29,939 nucleotides of DNA. Source: Desulfuromonadaceae bacterium. Its GTDB lineage: Bacteria; Desulfobacterota; Desulfuromonadia; Desulfuromonadales; SZUA-401. The notes below the pieces were generated by a model. The model did no database searches, had not been told where the DNA came from, and saw nothing but the letters and a program-made list of their open reading frames with translations. The DNA lies in the NCBI GenBank assembly GCA_003246035.1, contig QKBP01000030.1, positions 1 through 29,939 of the forward strand, given 5' to 3'. Shown here piece after piece: positions 28,684-29,939 of this stretch. A program made the position numbers and the translations under genes. The first letter of the stretch is position 1, and each line of letters opens with the position of its first letter.

Positions 28684-29544
28684 CTATGAGATCTTGAGCA
28701 GTTCGAGCAGACGGTCGAGGTCGTCAGGCGTGTAGAAGAGGATCTCGAGCTTCCCCCCCTTCCCCTTGCGCTGAATCTTGACCTGGGTACCGAGCGCCTG
28801 CTGCAGGCGCTCGCCGAGATGCTTGAGTTCGGGGTCCTCGCTGGGGGCCGGTGCCGGCTTGACCGGTTTGCCCGCAACGCCGAAGCTCTTGATCTTCTTG
28901 ACCAGCGCCTCGGTGTCGCGAACCGACAGCCCCTTCTTGAGCACCTGTTCGCGGGCTTCGAGCAGGTCCTCCTCGCTCTCCAGCGAGAGCAGGGCGCGGG
29001 CGTGCCCCATGCTTAGGGTTCCGACCGTCACGTCGGCCTGGATCTTCGTCGGCAGGCGCAGCAGGCGCAGCGCGTTGGCGACCGTCGATCGCTCCTTGCC
29101 GACCCGCTTGGCAACCTCCTCCTGGGTGAGAGCGAAGCTCTCCATCAGGTGGCGGTAGGCGTCGGCCTCCTCGATCGGGTTGAGGTCCTCGCGCTGGATG
29201 TTCTCGATCAGCGCCATCTCCAGGGCCCAGTCCTCGGAGACGTCTTGGATGACCACCGGGACCTCGCGCAGCCCGGCTTTCTGTGAGGCTCGCCAGCGCC
29301 GCTCACCGGCGATGATCTGGTAGTGATCGTCCTGGCGGCGCACCACCAGGGGCTGAATCACCCCCTTCTCGCGGATCGACGCGGCCAGCTCGTCGAGACT
29401 GGCGCTGTCAAAGGTCTTGCGTGGCTGCTGGGCGTGCGGCTTGAGCTCCTCGATGGGGCAGAGGAAGTACTTGCGCCCCCCTTCCTGGGTGGCGGTGTTG
29501 AGCAGGGCGCCGATGCCCTTGCCGAGTGCCGGTCGTTTTGCCAT
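28684..29544 (-). CDS. parB: Chromosome partitioning protein ParB
   Basis: A 286-residue CTP-dependent clamp that loads at parS and spreads to organise the origin region. The N-terminus G-K-G-I-G-A-L-L is a ParA-interaction-like start. The CTP-binding box GERRWRA is at 80-86, followed by L-I-E-N-I-Q-R-E-D-L-N-P-I-E-E-A, the helix-turn-helix (T-Q-E-E-V-A-K-R-V-G-K-E-R-S-T-V-A-N) and the C-terminal dimer domain. It begins 3 nt after the parA stop, so the pair is one operon. No perfect parS was seen within or next to it. Confidence 0.97.
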   Translation of the reverse strand: MAKRPALGKGIGALLNTATQEGGRKYFLCPIEELKPHAQQPRKTFDSASLDELAASIREKGVIQPLVVRRQDDHYQIIAGERRWRASQKAGLREVPVVIQDVSEDWALEMALIENIQREDLNPIEEADAYRHLMESFALTQEEVAKRVGKERSTVANALRLLRLPTKIQADVTVGTLSMGHARALLSLESEEDLLEAREQVLKKGLSVRDTEALVKKIKSFGVAGKPVKPAPAPSEDPELKHLGERLQQALGTQVKIQRKGKGGKLEILFYTPDDLDRLLELLKIS

Positions 29545-29547
29545 GGA

Positions 29548-29939
29548 TCAGGCCCCTACTTCGATAACTTCGCGTGCCAGCTGCAGGTAGGCCTCCGAAC
29601 CCCGCGACGAGGCATCGTAGAGCAGGGCCGGCAGGCCGTGGCTGGGCGCTTCGGAAAGGCGCACGTTGCGCGGTATCATGGTTTCGAACACCCGGTCGTT
29701 GAAGTGCTTGCGCACCTCCTCGGTCACCTGGTGCGAAAGGTTGTTGCGGATGTCGAACATGGTCAGGATGATCCCCTGGATGCTCAGCTTCGGGTTGAGG
29801 TCCCGCTGGATCAACCGGATGGTGTTCATCAGCTGACTGAGCCCCTCGAGGGCGAAGAACTCGCACTGCAGGGGGACCAGCACGCTGTCGGCCGCGGTCA
29901 GCGAGTTGACCGTCAGCAGACCGAGAGACGGCGGGCAGT
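29548..29939 (-). CDS. parA: Chromosome partitioning ATPase ParA (Soj), partial
   Basis: The C-terminal 130 residues of a ParA/Soj ATPase; the 5' end lies beyond the right edge of the window. The frame is open to 29939. The Walker A' is missing because of the cut, but the Walker B region [11 protein letters not shown] is visible at the very edge. It is followed by [18 protein letters not shown] and [14 protein letters not shown], then [18 protein letters not shown] at 29883 is internal, not the true start. Confidence 0.97.
   Translation of the reverse strand, partial: CPPSLGLLTVNSLTAADSVLVPLQCEFFALEGLSQLMNTIRLIQRDLNPKLSIQGIILTMFDIRNNLSHQVTEEVRKHFNDRVFETMIPRNVRLSEAPSHGLPALLYDASSRGSEAYLQLAREVIEVGA

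Noticed and set aside
29881..29883. GTG as the start of parA
   Set aside because: The frame continues to the window edge with conserved ParA sequence including the Walker B region, so this codon is internal.

Overview
The window is a GC-rich (roughly 65%), densely packed bacterial chromosome segment. Gene content and order point to a Desulfuromonadales/Geobacter-type organism: parA-parB-bactofilin followed by an F-type ATP synthase operon that lacks the a and c subunits, two tandem parvulin-type chaperones behind mfd, a short-type NadA, and a possible sigma-54 promoter. The parAB genes and the atp operon suggest a position near the replication origin. This placement is inferred from gene content only; no 16S rRNA gene or other marker is present.

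Layout from left to right. (1) 61-4258, minus strand: a cadherin-like/beta-propeller lipoprotein, a cardiolipin synthase preceded by a small zinc-ribbon protein, and a PEGA-domain lipoprotein with a sigma-54-like promoter. (2) 4523-8343, minus: pdxA-uvrA. (3) 8491-9078, plus: a YqgE/AlgH-family protein that unusually carries a signal peptide. (4) 9155-15579, minus: nadA, then mfd, a parvulin lipoprotein and a SurA-like chaperone. The nadA terminator abuts the mfd start codon. (5) 15710-18655, plus: a Tat translocase pair (tatB-like, tatC), then an ABC-2 exporter (ATPase plus permease) whose promoter predicts a leaderless mRNA. (6) 18729-20144, minus: a YfaZ-like outer-membrane protein and a GntR/FCD regulator. 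(7) 20301-22071, plus: a two-TM potassium-channel-like protein with an RCK domain, overlapping a TIM-barrel sugar isomerase-like gene. (8) 22160-28065, minus: atpF'-F-H-A-G-D-C. (9) 28243-29939, minus: parA (cut by the window edge), parB, bactofilin.

The most interesting signal is regulatory. A 15-bp element made of two GTATAC palindromes 7 bp apart lies inside the promoter of the GntR/FCD gene (20177-20191). It recurs with 14 of 15 bases identical about 40 bp upstream of the first gene of the ATP synthase operon (28102-28116). GTATAC fits the GT-n-AC operator pattern of the FadR/FCD branch of GntR regulators. The simplest reading is that this regulator, encoded 2 kb beyond the end of the atp operon, represses itself and also controls F1Fo-ATP synthase expression in response to an unknown ligand. 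I do not know of a dedicated GntR-type control circuit for an atp operon.

Other points worth checking are an atypical selectivity filter in the channel protein (TVGFR), parS-like sites, and a C9 tract in the cardiolipin synthase gene just before its second active-site motif. Promoters, terminators and start codons below were read by eye; no alignment or search was run.
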